From Kiritimatiellia bacterium (lineage in GTDB: Bacteria; Verrucomicrobiota; Kiritimatiellia; RFP12; UBA3636), in the NCBI GenBank assembly GCA_017413145.1, contig JAFPUX010000069.1:1-10143 (forward strand): a stretch of DNA of 10,143 nucleotides, in the 5' to 3' direction. Shown piece by piece: positions 1 to 6,144 of the stretch. The position numbers were made by a program, and so were the translations under genes. How positions within the stretch are numbered: the stretch's first letter is position 1; every line of letters begins with the position of its first letter. The notes below the pieces were generated by a model. It was given only the letters and a program-made list of their open reading frames with translations. It made no database searches and was not told the DNA's origin.

Positions 1-16
1 CACCCTTTTCGTTGGT

Positions 17-70
17 AGCCCGAGGGGCTCCGCCGCCGGGTGGCGGCGACCCTCAACCGATGGGCATCGG
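17..70. repeat. cluster of three short inverted repeats at the left edge
   Basis: Three perfect small palindromes follow one another: AGCCC/GGGCT (17-21 with 25-29), CGCCGCC/GGCGGCG (31-37 with 42-48) and CCGATG/CATCGG (57-62 with 65-70). They lie between the left edge and the strong hairpin at 81-106, beyond the stop of the 1069-aa gene. GC-rich DNA makes short stems by chance, so each alone means little. Their tandem placement in a convergent intergenic region suggests RNA structure near transcript ends. I see no T-tract after any of the three. Confidence 0.35.
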
Positions 71-80
71 GTTCGGGCGG

Positions 81-112
81 GCACGGGCGGCCTCGGCCGC
101 CCGTGCTTTTTT
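81..112 (+). terminator. intrinsic terminator, plus-strand orientation
   Basis: A perfect 12-bp inverted repeat (81-92 with 95-106, GC-rich, two-base apparent loop) is followed at once by six T residues on the plus strand (107-112). This is the classic layout of a Rho-independent terminator for rightward transcription. No plus-strand gene is visible before it, so it probably serves a gene ending left of the window, convergent with the minus-strand operon. Read on the minus strand the stem has A residues before it and no T-tract after it, so it would be a weak terminator for the 1069-aa gene. Confidence 0.72.
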
Positions 113-147
113 CGCGCCCCCCTTCAACTTTTCACCAGACCAAGGCC

Positions 148-3100
148 CTATGGATTGGGCCTGGTGTAGGCGGTGACGATGCCAACGAGGAGGTCGTGGA
201 CGGCGTCGACCCTGGCGTCGGGCGTGGCGTCCGGGGGCATGTCGCGAATCCGGCGCCACGCGTCCTGCAGCTTCTCCTGGAGCGCGTAGTCGCCGTCCGC
301 GGCAAGAAGCGCGTCGTTGTAGATCGAGACCACCTCGCCGGTAAACGCTTCGTCCCGGAAGAGCCTTGCGAATATCTTATCGACGCCGTGCGCGTTTTTC
401 GAGAGCCAGTTCTTGAGCGGCGCGCCGGCGCCCGACGGATCGAAGCCGGTATCCGAAACAAGGAAGCTCGACGTGATGGACAGCATCGTCTTGAACGGCG
501 GATCGGGATACCACGTGCGGTCCTTCGTCGTCTCGGTCACGGAATAGGAGACGTCTATGCCCAGCCCCACGCCGACGCCGACAGGATCGACCTTGACCCC
601 GATTTTGCTCTTCGTCGTGGATTTCACCGAAAAGCTTTCGATCTGGCCGTCGACGTAACTCCACGACACGACCTTGCTGCGCCGGGTTCCGCCGGTGCCT
701 GACGTGCCGGCGATGGACGCGGCGATGTTGAGGGCGGTATCCGGATGGTCCGCCACCCATTCGGCGACGCCGACGATGAAATCGAATGCGTCGTTCATGT
801 GCTCGAGGGCGAAATCGACGAGCTTGCTGACGTTTTCAGGATTCGCGAGCCAGTTCTTGACGGCGGCGACCGCGCTCGCCTTGACGCTGGAGAGGATCAG
901 CCCCGGCAGCGCGGCGACGAGCGCGCCCTTGGCCGCGTCCAGCGGGATTTCCTTCGCAACCGTCTTGGTCGTGTCGAGAGCGACGCTTTCCGACCGGTTC
1001 GCGAGCGGCTTGGCCTTGTTGGCGAAGGAGCGCGTCAGGGCCTCGATGATGATGCGCGCGGGGGTCGAGGCGGATACTGTGAGCGAATGGGTCGTGCGAT
1101 TGACGTTCTCCCAGGGCCGCGGGTCGGCGTTCTTGTCGACAGGGCGTTCGGACGAGAAGCTGTACTTGAACGTCGAGTCGATTCCGAGCTGGTGGCGCAT
1201 TTCCTTGACGCCGCCTTCCGCCGCCTCCTTGAGGATCTCGTTGCCGATGTCGCCGGTCATTCCGTCCGTCCAGCCGCTGAAGAACGAGACGTCCAGCTCC
1301 ATGGAGACGCTGTCACGGACCTTCGGCGGCTTGGCCGCGCCAATGCCGACCATGAAGTATTCGCGGTAGATGTCCTCGGGGAACTTCACGTCCATGGTCG
1401 CGAAAATCGCGAATATCTTATCCGCGTCGTCGCGGGAAAGGCGGTTTTCGCGGACTGCCAGTTCCGTTGAAAGAACGACCGAGCGCAGATGGAACGCGCA
1501 GCGGGCGAAGCCGGTCTTGTCGCCGGGATCGAGGCGCTTGGCCTCATTGACGACCATTGCGCATTCCCCGAAGATCCTCTGGTAGAGATCGCTTGCGTAG
1601 GTCAGATTCTCGTAGCGCTCGATGGGACGCAGCGCGCCGCCCGGATCGCGCCCGCACAGGCGCTGGAGAGCCTCCGTGTCGGGGGCGTTCACCACGGTCT
1701 TCAAAAGCGTCGCGTACGCCTTGGACTTGACCTTGAAGTCGCGCTCGTGCGAGTATTCCACGGACGCGTCCGCGCCGGCGTAGTCCTTGACCAGTTGCAT
1801 GCTCGCCCCCGCGCCGGCGTAGCCGCCCCACGTCCAGCCGGACCGTTCGCTTACGATGTTCGGATTGACGCGCTTGGGAAGCAATCGGTCAAGCCGGCCC
1901 ACGACGCCGCGCGCCTTGAGCGAATGAATGTACTGCGCGGCGTTCTCGCGAACCTCTCCGCTTCTGCGCCCCATCCAGCGGAAGAACTTCGTGCCGAGCG
2001 AGCCGATCGACTTGCCGAACGACTTGAGGGCGCCCAGGATCGCCGCGCCGGCCGTGCGCGACATCGCGAATTTGTTGCGCTTGGCGTCGAGGATGAAGTC
2101 GTCCAGCGTGGGATATACGCGGATGGTGGAATGCGAGACTTCGCCGCCGGCCTTCGCCTCCAACTCCACGCCCAAAGCATCCCCGCTCCCGATGGACGCG
2201 GTTCCCTTTGCCTCAAGGCCGCCCGCGATGCGGAACGTGGCCGTGATCGGCCGCCCGCCCTTCTTCGCCTCGATGATGCCGACGATGCGGACGCGCCCGC
2301 CGGCGCGGACTCCCACCGTCAGCGCCTCCGAAAGGCCCAGTCCCGCAAGGGCGCTGACGCCCACGGTGAACTCGACCTGGCGCTTGCCGCCCTTCTCGAC
2401 GATCGACCCGACGACGTCGCGAATCGCGGCGGCCGTCGAATCGGACTCCTGAAAGGCGCGGATCTGGTCGTTGGTCCGGTGCGACAGTTCCAGCGCCGCG
2501 CCGACGTTCTCGAAGAACCTTGCCTGTTTCGGTAGCGTCGCGGAGAAGGAGTCGCCGTCGTCGGCCTGCGCCAATCGTCCGCACAGCCGGCCGAGTTTCG
2601 CCTCCAGTTCACGCTCAAGACGCTGGATGTTTTCGATGTCGGCTTTTCCGACATGGTGGTCGATGCCGAAGGTGAAGGCGTTCTGGATCGAGCGCAAGTT
2701 CGACTCGTTGAACTCCATCCTGCCCGCCTCGTGGCCAAGTGCGCCAAGCGCCTTCTGGGTCTCGAACCGGAAGACGCGAAGGGTTTTCCTGAGACTGTCG
2801 AGCTTCGCCATCGCGCCGGCGCCCGAGCCTTCCGAAATCCCCGCCAGAAGCCCCGCGCGCGCCGCCTTTAGTTCGTCGGCGATGCGCCGGATCTCCTTCA
2901 TGTCCTTCGCGACCGCGTCTGCGTCAAGGACATGCCTGCCTTCTTCGCCGCCGTCGTTGGCCATCAGCCTCTCGGTCGTGAAGAGCACTCCGTTTACAAA
3001 ATCGTCGAGCGCCTTCTGCCCGGAAATCTGCTCCTTGAAATGGGAAACGGAATTGCGCACCGTTTCAAGCAGCCCCTCCGCGGTGCTCATGTCCCAGTCG

Positions 3101-3357
3101 CGTCCGTCGGCGACTCTGTGCACGGCGCCGAACTGCACCGCCTGGCCGTTGCCGGGCTGCAGATCGGGGCCCACGCCGTTCCCGACGATGCCGGAAAGGG
3201 CCGGATCCGGCGGAATCTCCGGGGCGCGCCGGATCTGCCCGGCGTTGTCCGGAACCGCGTTCGGCGCATGTTCGACAGGCGCGGGATTGCGACCCGCCGG
3301 CGGCGCAAGAACCGGCGCGCGCTGGATCTGCCCGGCGTTGACGGGTGGAAGCGGCAT
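148..3357 (-). CDS. 1069-aa probable T3SS-secreted protein, function unknown
   Basis: I do not recognise this 1069-aa protein. The ATG at 3357 is chosen over upstream starts because a GGGAGG ribosome site (3366-3371) sits 8 bases before it and straddles the preceding stop. Residues 1-60 are rich in Pro, Ala and Asn and look disordered, with a nine-residue repeat (NAGQIQRAP at 7-15, NAGQIRRAP at 38-46). Residues 95-310 look helical, with an NDGG motif at 134-137. From about 325 the chain alternates strand-like Gly/Val-rich stretches (328-410, 507-548, 680-695, 725-740, 895-965) with helical ones. Two small hydrophobic stretches lie at 434-456 and 806-832. No signal peptide is visible. The gene ends with TAG. 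Two chaperone genes immediately upstream, one overlapping and one only 2 bases away, suggest this is their cargo. A membrane-acting effector or translocator is possible but unproven. Confidence 0.85.
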   Translation of the reverse strand: MPLPPVNAGQIQRAPVLAPPAGRNPAPVEHAPNAVPDNAGQIRRAPEIPPDPALSGIVGNGVGPDLQPGNGQAVQFGAVHRVADGRDWDMSTAEGLLETVRNSVSHFKEQISGQKALDDFVNGVLFTTERLMANDGGEEGRHVLDADAVAKDMKEIRRIADELKAARAGLLAGISEGSGAGAMAKLDSLRKTLRVFRFETQKALGALGHEAGRMEFNESNLRSIQNAFTFGIDHHVGKADIENIQRLERELEAKLGRLCGRLAQADDGDSFSATLPKQARFFENVGAALELSHRTNDQIRAFQESDSTAAAIRDVVGSIVEKGGKRQVEFTVGVSALAGLGLSEALTVGVRAGGRVRIVGIIEAKKGGRPITATFRIAGGLEAKGTASIGSGDALGVELEAKAGGEVSHSTIRVYPTLDDFILDAKRNKFAMSRTAGAAILGALKSFGKSIGSLGTKFFRWMGRRSGEVRENAAQYIHSLKARGVVGRLDRLLPKRVNPNIVSERSGWTWGGYAGAGASMQLVKDYAGADASVEYSHERDFKVKSKAYATLLKTVVNAPDTEALQRLCGRDPGGALRPIERYENLTYASDLYQRIFGECAMVVNEAKRLDPGDKTGFARCAFHLRSVVLSTELAVRENRLSRDDADKIFAIFATMDVKFPEDIYREYFMVGIGAAKPPKVRDSVSMELDVSFFSGWTDGMTGDIGNEILKEAAEGGVKEMRHQLGIDSTFKYSFSSERPVDKNADPRPWENVNRTTHSLTVSASTPARIIIEALTRSFANKAKPLANRSESVALDTTKTVAKEIPLDAAKGALVAALPGLILSSVKASAVAAVKNWLANPENVSKLVDFALEHMNDAFDFIVGVAEWVADHPDTALNIAASIAGTSGTGGTRRSKVVSWSYVDGQIESFSVKSTTKSKIGVKVDPVGVGVGLGIDVSYSVTETTKDRTWYPDPPFKTMLSITSSFLVSDTGFDPSGAGAPLKNWLSKNAHGVDKIFARLFRDEAFTGEVVSIYNDALLAADGDYALQEKLQDAWRRIRDMPPDATPDARVDAVHDLLVGIVTAYTRPNP

Positions 3358-3359
3358 GG

Positions 3360-3797
3360 CTAGGACCTCCCTTCCTCTTCGACCGGGAATTTCTCGGCGA
3401 AGATTTCTCGCACGGCGCGCACGGCGGAGACGAGGGCCTCCACCCACGCGGCGAGCGAGTCCGCCGAGGCGATTTCAAGCGCATGCCGGCGGTCCGCCGC
3501 CAAAACGAGCTCGGCCTCTTCGTCGAGCATGAGCGTGAATCCCCGCGCCGCGCCGCAAGGCTCGCACAGCCGCAGGAGTTCGAGCGCCTTTTCGCCGGCG
3601 CCGGGCGCCTTGGCGTCGCCGAAGGCGCCGACCGGGGCGAAGAGGACGATCGTGTCCGATTCGTCCAGATATTGCAGCGTCGCGAGGATCTCCTCGTCGA
3701 TGGCGATCGTCGCGCACGAGTCGTCGTCGAGCGCGATGTATTGCTTGACCGCATCCGAGAATTCCGCGAGGACGCCTTCGAATTGGTCCCTAAGCAT
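3360..3797 (-). CDS. CesT-like type III secretion chaperone (145 aa)
   Basis: The protein has the size and acidic character of class I (CesT/Tir-type) secretion chaperones, which bind disordered N-terminal regions of effectors in the cytoplasm and deliver them to the export ATPase. The layout fits: an N-terminal amphipathic helix (1-22), strands around a TLQYL segment, a DTIVLFAPVG strand shared in style with the chaperone at 6145-6582, a middle helix (about 73-86), further strands, and a long C-terminal helix (about 113-136). The start is the ATG at 3797. It overlaps the upstream chaperone gene by 8 bases and has an AAAGGAG site (3806-3812) 8 bases ahead. Longer starts would only extend the overlap. 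Its TAG is 2 bases from the ATG of the 1069-aa gene, so the two are probably translationally coupled. The family call is by fold pattern, not by a search. Confidence 0.72.
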   Translation of the reverse strand: MLRDQFEGVLAEFSDAVKQYIALDDDSCATIAIDEEILATLQYLDESDTIVLFAPVGAFGDAKAPGAGEKALELLRLCEPCGAARGFTLMLDEEAELVLAADRRHALEIASADSLAAWVEALVSAVRAVREIFAEKFPVEEEGRS

Positions 3798-4200
3798 ACA
3801 GCGCGCTCCTTTCCCGCCAGTCGGATGCGGCCTCCGCAAAATCGTCGAGGAACCGGTCGAGCGCGTCGGCGTCGTCAAACCCCGACAAGGCCCTGCGCTC
3901 GGTCATGTAGAGCTTGCCGTCCGCGCCGGCCGAGAGCGTGGCGCCGTTCGCGCCGGTCCAGAAGAAGTTGCCCGCGAGCGCCGCGACCGCGAAGGCGCCG
4001 GGACGCGCCAGATCGCCCAGCGCCAACACCGGCGCGCGGACGATCGCGCATTCCGGACTGCCGGGAATCGGCGCGAACGTCACCGGGAGGTCCAGGTCCT
4101 CCCGTGCGATCGCGAACGCACCGCCCTCCAGCCGCGCCACGCGACCGGGGAACCGGCTCTCCGCCGTTTCCCGCAATTGCTCCAGTCCGTCGTCTGCCAT
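3790..4200 (-). CDS. CesT-like type III secretion chaperone (136 aa)
   Basis: This is one of the clearest chaperones in the window. It has a short acidic sequence, a GGAFAI strand pair near residues 26-31, a central helix with the GNFFWTGANGATLSAG stretch at about 77-92 leading into a strand (KLYMTERRAL), and a C-terminal helix rich in Asp/Ala ending in SDWRERS. That order (N-G-T-L-type segment, strand, long last helix) is typical of Tir-chaperone proteins. The C-terminal A-S-x-W-R-E-R pattern is repeated in the chaperone at 5047-5472, which suggests the two are paralogues. An AGGAG site (4210-4214) lies 9 bases before the ATG. The end overlaps the next chaperone gene by 8 bases, so the two may be made in equal amounts and could form a heterodimer. 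It ends with TAG. Confidence 0.78.
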   Translation of the reverse strand: MADDGLEQLRETAESRFPGRVARLEGGAFAIAREDLDLPVTFAPIPGSPECAIVRAPVLALGDLARPGAFAVAALAGNFFWTGANGATLSAGADGKLYMTERRALSGFDDADALDRFLDDFAEAASDWRERSALYA

Positions 4201-4250
4201 GTCCGTCGTCTCCTGTCGTATCCGCCAGTCGCCATAGGCGATTGGCCGCT

Positions 4251-4700
4251 CTATGCGCCGAGCTGGCGACGCGTGTCCTTCGCGTAGTCCTCGACGATCA
4301 TCTTGAAGTTCTCCGGGATTACCCCCTTGTAGTCGTCCGGCATCTCCTTCATTTTGTCATCGCCGAGAAGGTTGCTGAGGATGCTCTGCAGCATGGCAAA
4401 CCCGGACCGGCCCGTCCGCTCCATGTGGTCGCGGATCTGCTCCTTGAACTTCTCCGTCGGCTTCCCGCCGCCCTTGCCCATGACCGCTTCGTCGCGCACC
4501 CGGTCGTTCGTCTCCTTGAGGGAGCCCGAGCGCACCCACTTGCCGATCTTGTCGCCGGATTTGGCCTGGATGGTCCGTCCGCCGAGCGGGTCCTCCGCAT
4601 CGAGGCGGGCGATGGTGTCGGCGCCCTTTTCGCCGCGGGCGATCGAGTCCGCCGCGAACTGCGTGAATTTGGTGAACTGTGCGCTGATTTCGATGGCCAT
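4251..4700 (-). CDS. 149-aa unknown protein, possible small secreted cargo
   Basis: I do not recognise this protein. It starts at an ATG with AGGAG (4708-4712) 7 bases ahead and ends with TAG. The composition is hydrophilic and Lys/Asp/Glu-rich, with no signal peptide or membrane segment. The N-terminus (AIEISAQFTKFTQFAADSIA) looks amphipathic. Residues 24-54 are Gly/Asp-rich and perhaps loop-like, with KGGGKP at 76-81. The rest (82-149) should be mostly helical. A QF-x(4)-SI-A-x-G stretch near residues 14-22 loosely resembles the start of the 177-aa protein. It sits between chaperone genes in the same direction, with 50 bases to the next one, which makes a small T3SS substrate or an accessory factor plausible. 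It does not look like a CesT chaperone itself. Confidence 0.75.
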   Translation of the reverse strand: MAIEISAQFTKFTQFAADSIARGEKGADTIARLDAEDPLGGRTIQAKSGDKIGKWVRSGSLKETNDRVRDEAVMGKGGGKPTEKFKEQIRDHMERTGRSGFAMLQSILSNLLGDDKMKEMPDDYKGVIPENFKMIVEDYAKDTRRQLGA

Positions 4701-4733
4701 TGTCTTGCTCCTGTTGAGGGTTTGGCTTGCGCC

Positions 4734-4762
4734 GGTTGAAAAGTTGAAAGGTTGAATGGTTG
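4734..4762. repeat. GGTTGAA micro-repeat
   Basis: Four imperfect units of GGTTGAA run head to tail on the plus strand (minus strand: TTCAACC-type units), each separated by 0-2 bases. They lie 34 bases upstream of the 149-aa gene and are much richer in A/T than the flanking DNA. A partial related element (TTCAACTTTTCACC) is at 122-135, just beyond the end of the 1069-aa gene, in the opposite orientation. The function is unknown. Confidence 0.7.
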
Positions 4763-4794
4763 TCTGCCTTGTTTACACGCCAGGCCGCGGAAGG

Positions 4795-5034
4795 TTACCG
4801 AATGTTGCCTTGTTGAATGTTGCCAATGTGCGAATGTTGCCAATACCAATTTCCAGTGGCCAATTTCCCCATGGCCTTGATTGGCAATTGGGATTGGCTA
4901 CTGGCAACACTTTCACATTGGCAACATTTTATGACGGGCGTCTTGGCGGGGCGGCCGCTCTGCGGATCGACGGCGAGCGTGCCGTCGCCCGCGATCCGGC
5001 TCAACTGCGCCAGACTGACGGTCGGCGTTGCCAA
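4795..5034 (-). CDS. small ORF (79 aa) with repeat-encoded tail, possible gene remnant
   Basis: The ORF starts at TTG (5034) with AGGAG (5044-5048) 9 bases ahead. That site overlaps the TAG of the upstream chaperone. The first 34 codons look truly coding: third positions are almost all G or C. The peptide VSLAQLSRIAGDGTLAV (6-22) resembles the 177-aa N-terminus (ISLQQFQDISSG) and an internal IADGTLEV of the 801-aa protein. From about 4932 onward the composition changes abruptly, and the remaining 45 codons simply translate the TTGCCAAT repeat cluster (Trp, His, Gln, Asn, Ile-rich). The TTG start also lies in an ATTGGCAAC unit. I infer a truncated secreted-protein module flanked by repeats. 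It may be translated but could equally be a remnant. It is in frame with the chaperone gene across the TAG. Confidence 0.35.
   Translation of the reverse strand: MATPTVSLAQLSRIAGDGTLAVDPQSGRPAKTPVIKCCQCESVASSQSQLPIKAMGKLATGNWYWQHSHIGNIQQGNIR
4801..4930. repeat. TTGCCAAT/ATTGGCAAC repeat cluster with large inverted repeat
   Basis: AATGTTGCC occurs three times on the plus strand (4801-4809, 4816-4824, 4833-4841), and its reverse complement GGCAACATT lies at 4920-4928. The 15 bases at 4816-4830 are exactly complementary to 4914-4928, so the region can fold as a long cruciform or hairpin. Between them CCAATTTCC occurs twice (4846-4854, 4860-4868) and further TTGGCAATTGG-like units lie at 4881-4897. 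A stray TTGCCAATTGGA lies at 5028-5039. The block is far more A/T-rich than the genes around it. It may be a REP-like mobile or slippage-born repeat, or an RNA processing or attenuation structure. Confidence 0.8.
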
Positions 5035-5046
5035 TTGGATCGGCTC

Positions 5047-5472
5047 CTATGCCGGAGGGTTGGCTGCATCGGGCGCCGTCCCCAGCCGCTCGCGCCACGA
5101 GGCTGCGGTCTTCACGAGGTCGCCGACGGCCTCGAGCAGGACGTCGGGCTCGGCGACCGGGAGGGGGATCGACCGGATCGCGCCGAAGGCCCGGGTCTCC
5201 GGGTCCTGGCCCAGGATCGGGCCCTGCCGTTCGCGCAGCGCGGCGTTCGCCGCCAGCATTTCGCGGGCGACGGCGCCCTCGGAGCCGCCGAGGGCCTCGC
5301 CGATCCCGGCGTGGAGCACGATCGCCCCGCCGGACGCGTCGTCGAGAAACGAGACCGCGATGCCGTCGAAGGAGAGGACGACGGGGTCGCCTCCGGCGCG
5401 CTCGGGCAGGGACGCTCCCACCGCGCGCGCAAAAGCGTCCAGGCAGGAGTCAAAAGAGTCGTGGGGTGTCAT
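5047..5472 (-). CDS. CesT-like type III secretion chaperone (141 aa)
   Basis: This acidic 141-aa protein has the CesT order: an N-terminal helix (4-20), paired strands (VVLSFDGIAVSFLDD, about 31-45, then AIVLHAGIG), a helical middle (about 67-82), an ILGQDPETRAFGAI strand-turn-strand and a C-terminal helix (about 108-126) ending SWRERLG. The ending closely matches the 136-aa chaperone (SDWRERS), so they are probably paralogues. The likely cargo is the 177-aa protein upstream, the small ORF just downstream, or the 149-aa protein. The ATG has no clear ribosome site, unlike the following genes. A possible promoter lies about 40-70 bases ahead. The TAG stop also forms part of the AGGAG ribosome site of the small ORF. 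Confidence 0.75.
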   Translation of the reverse strand: MTPHDSFDSCLDAFARAVGASLPERAGGDPVVLSFDGIAVSFLDDASGGAIVLHAGIGEALGGSEGAVAREMLAANAALRERQGPILGQDPETRAFGAIRSIPLPVAEPDVLLEAVGDLVKTAASWRERLGTAPDAANPPA

Positions 5473-5509
5473 GGCGGAATGCTGTGGCGGATCGTTTGGC
5501 GTGTCGCAG

Positions 5510-5539
5510 ATTCTACCCGAACCTCCGCCCGGAACGCAA
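5510..5539 (-). promoter_or_regulatory. possible sigma-70-type promoter
   Basis: On the minus strand TTGCGT (5539-5534) and TAGAAT (5515-5510) are separated by 18 bases. This is close to the sigma-70 consensus in an otherwise GC-rich 109-bp gap. The start would be about 30 bases before the chaperone ATG at 5472. It would split the island into at least two transcripts: the right-hand genes, and the chaperones, the 149-aa gene and the 1069-aa gene on the left. The match is by eye only, and one near-consensus hit can arise by chance. Confidence 0.33.
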
Positions 5540-5581
5540 AGAAATCGGGGGGCCTTTTGTCGGGCTGGCGGCGCGGGGCGG

Positions 5582-6115
5582 CTACGCGTTGAGGATGTCG
5601 AAGGACGCCGCGACGGCGAGGTTCGGGCGGCTGGCGTCGGGGATGCGTTCGTAGGCGCCGCGGAGGCGGCGGGGCTCGGGCGGGTTGCGGTTGTAGAACG
5701 CCTCGGCGTCGGCCGTGTCGGCGTGCGCGAGGTCCACCCCCGCGATGCGCCGCCGCTCTTCCGGGGAGATCGAGCAGCGGAACGACCCCTTCACCGTGGC
5801 TCCGGGGGCCAGCTCGTGCGTCTCGCCGCCGACGAGCAGCGCGGCGGGGTGCATCTCCAGCTCGCAGTCCACGTTGATCTCGCCGCCCCGGTTCGCTTCA
5901 AGCCGGAAGACCGGCCGCGCGTCGCCGGCGCCGACGTAGGAGAAGGCCGCCTCCCTTCCCTCCGGGTCGAGGGCGCCGGTGCGGTGGACGTGGTTGTTGA
6001 TCTTGCCGAGCTCGGTTTCGCTTTCGAGCTTCACCTCGCCGGCGTTGTATTTGCCGGACGAGATGTCCTGAAACTGCTGGAGGGAGATGTTGACGCGGGA
6101 AAGGTCGACGGGCAT
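5582..6115 (-). CDS. 177-aa protein homologous to the C-terminus of the 801-aa protein
   Basis: Function is unknown. I start it at the ATG at 6115, because the reading frame continues upstream only through the preceding chaperone gene. It has no clear ribosome site. Residues 1-45 hold NISLQQFQDISSGKYNAGEV and NNHVHRTG, and may include the secretion signal. From ALDPEG (48-53) onward it aligns with residues 671-760 of the 801-aa protein: ALDPEG, a Gly-rich turn, an Arg-Val-x-Leu strand, a GG-x-I strand, a GGE/GAE-x(3)-L-x-PG turn, an Ile strand, and VDL-x(6-7)-AE. Both proteins also end in a similar strand (FDILNA; VDFVLN). The segment looks beta-rich, perhaps a small beta sandwich. Its place directly after a chaperone gene (29-base gap) suggests it is a secreted cargo, or a decoy or partner of the larger protein. 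It ends with TAG. Confidence 0.8.
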   Translation of the reverse strand: MPVDLSRVNISLQQFQDISSGKYNAGEVKLESETELGKINNHVHRTGALDPEGREAAFSYVGAGDARPVFRLEANRGGEINVDCELEMHPAALLVGGETHELAPGATVKGSFRCSISPEERRRIAGVDLAHADTADAEAFYNRNPPEPRRLRGAYERIPDASRPNLAVAASFDILNA

Positions 6116-6144
6116 GGCGGGGCTTCTGGAAAGGGAAAAACGGT

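Noticed and set aside
1..18. Possible last codons of a plus-strand gene ending in TAG at 16-18
   Set aside because: The placement before a plus-strand terminator is suggestive, but five codons are too few to support a coding call.
3358..3447. 30-residue N-terminal extension of the 1069-aa protein
   Set aside because: It overlaps the end of the chaperone gene, is Arg-rich shadow sequence, and the ATG at 3357 has a well-placed GGGAGG site.
3798..3878. 27-residue N-terminal extension of the chaperone at 3360-3797
   Set aside because: It lies inside the upstream chaperone gene in another frame. The ATG at 3797 has AAAGGAG 8 bases ahead and gives the normal family length.
4229..4241. Small TCGCC/GGCGA hairpin between the 149-aa and 136-aa genes
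   Set aside because: A 5-bp stem without a T-tract is expected by chance in GC-rich DNA and does not support a terminator.
1489..4739. Long plus-strand open frames (348 and 464 codons) opposite the 1069-aa and chaperone genes
   Set aside because: They run across several minus-strand genes with good starts and ribosome sites, show Arg/Pro-rich low-complexity translation and have no start signals.
4801..4930. Possible CRISPR array
   Set aside because: The units are only 9-12 bases, lie in both orientations, have irregular short spacing and lack spacers of constant length.
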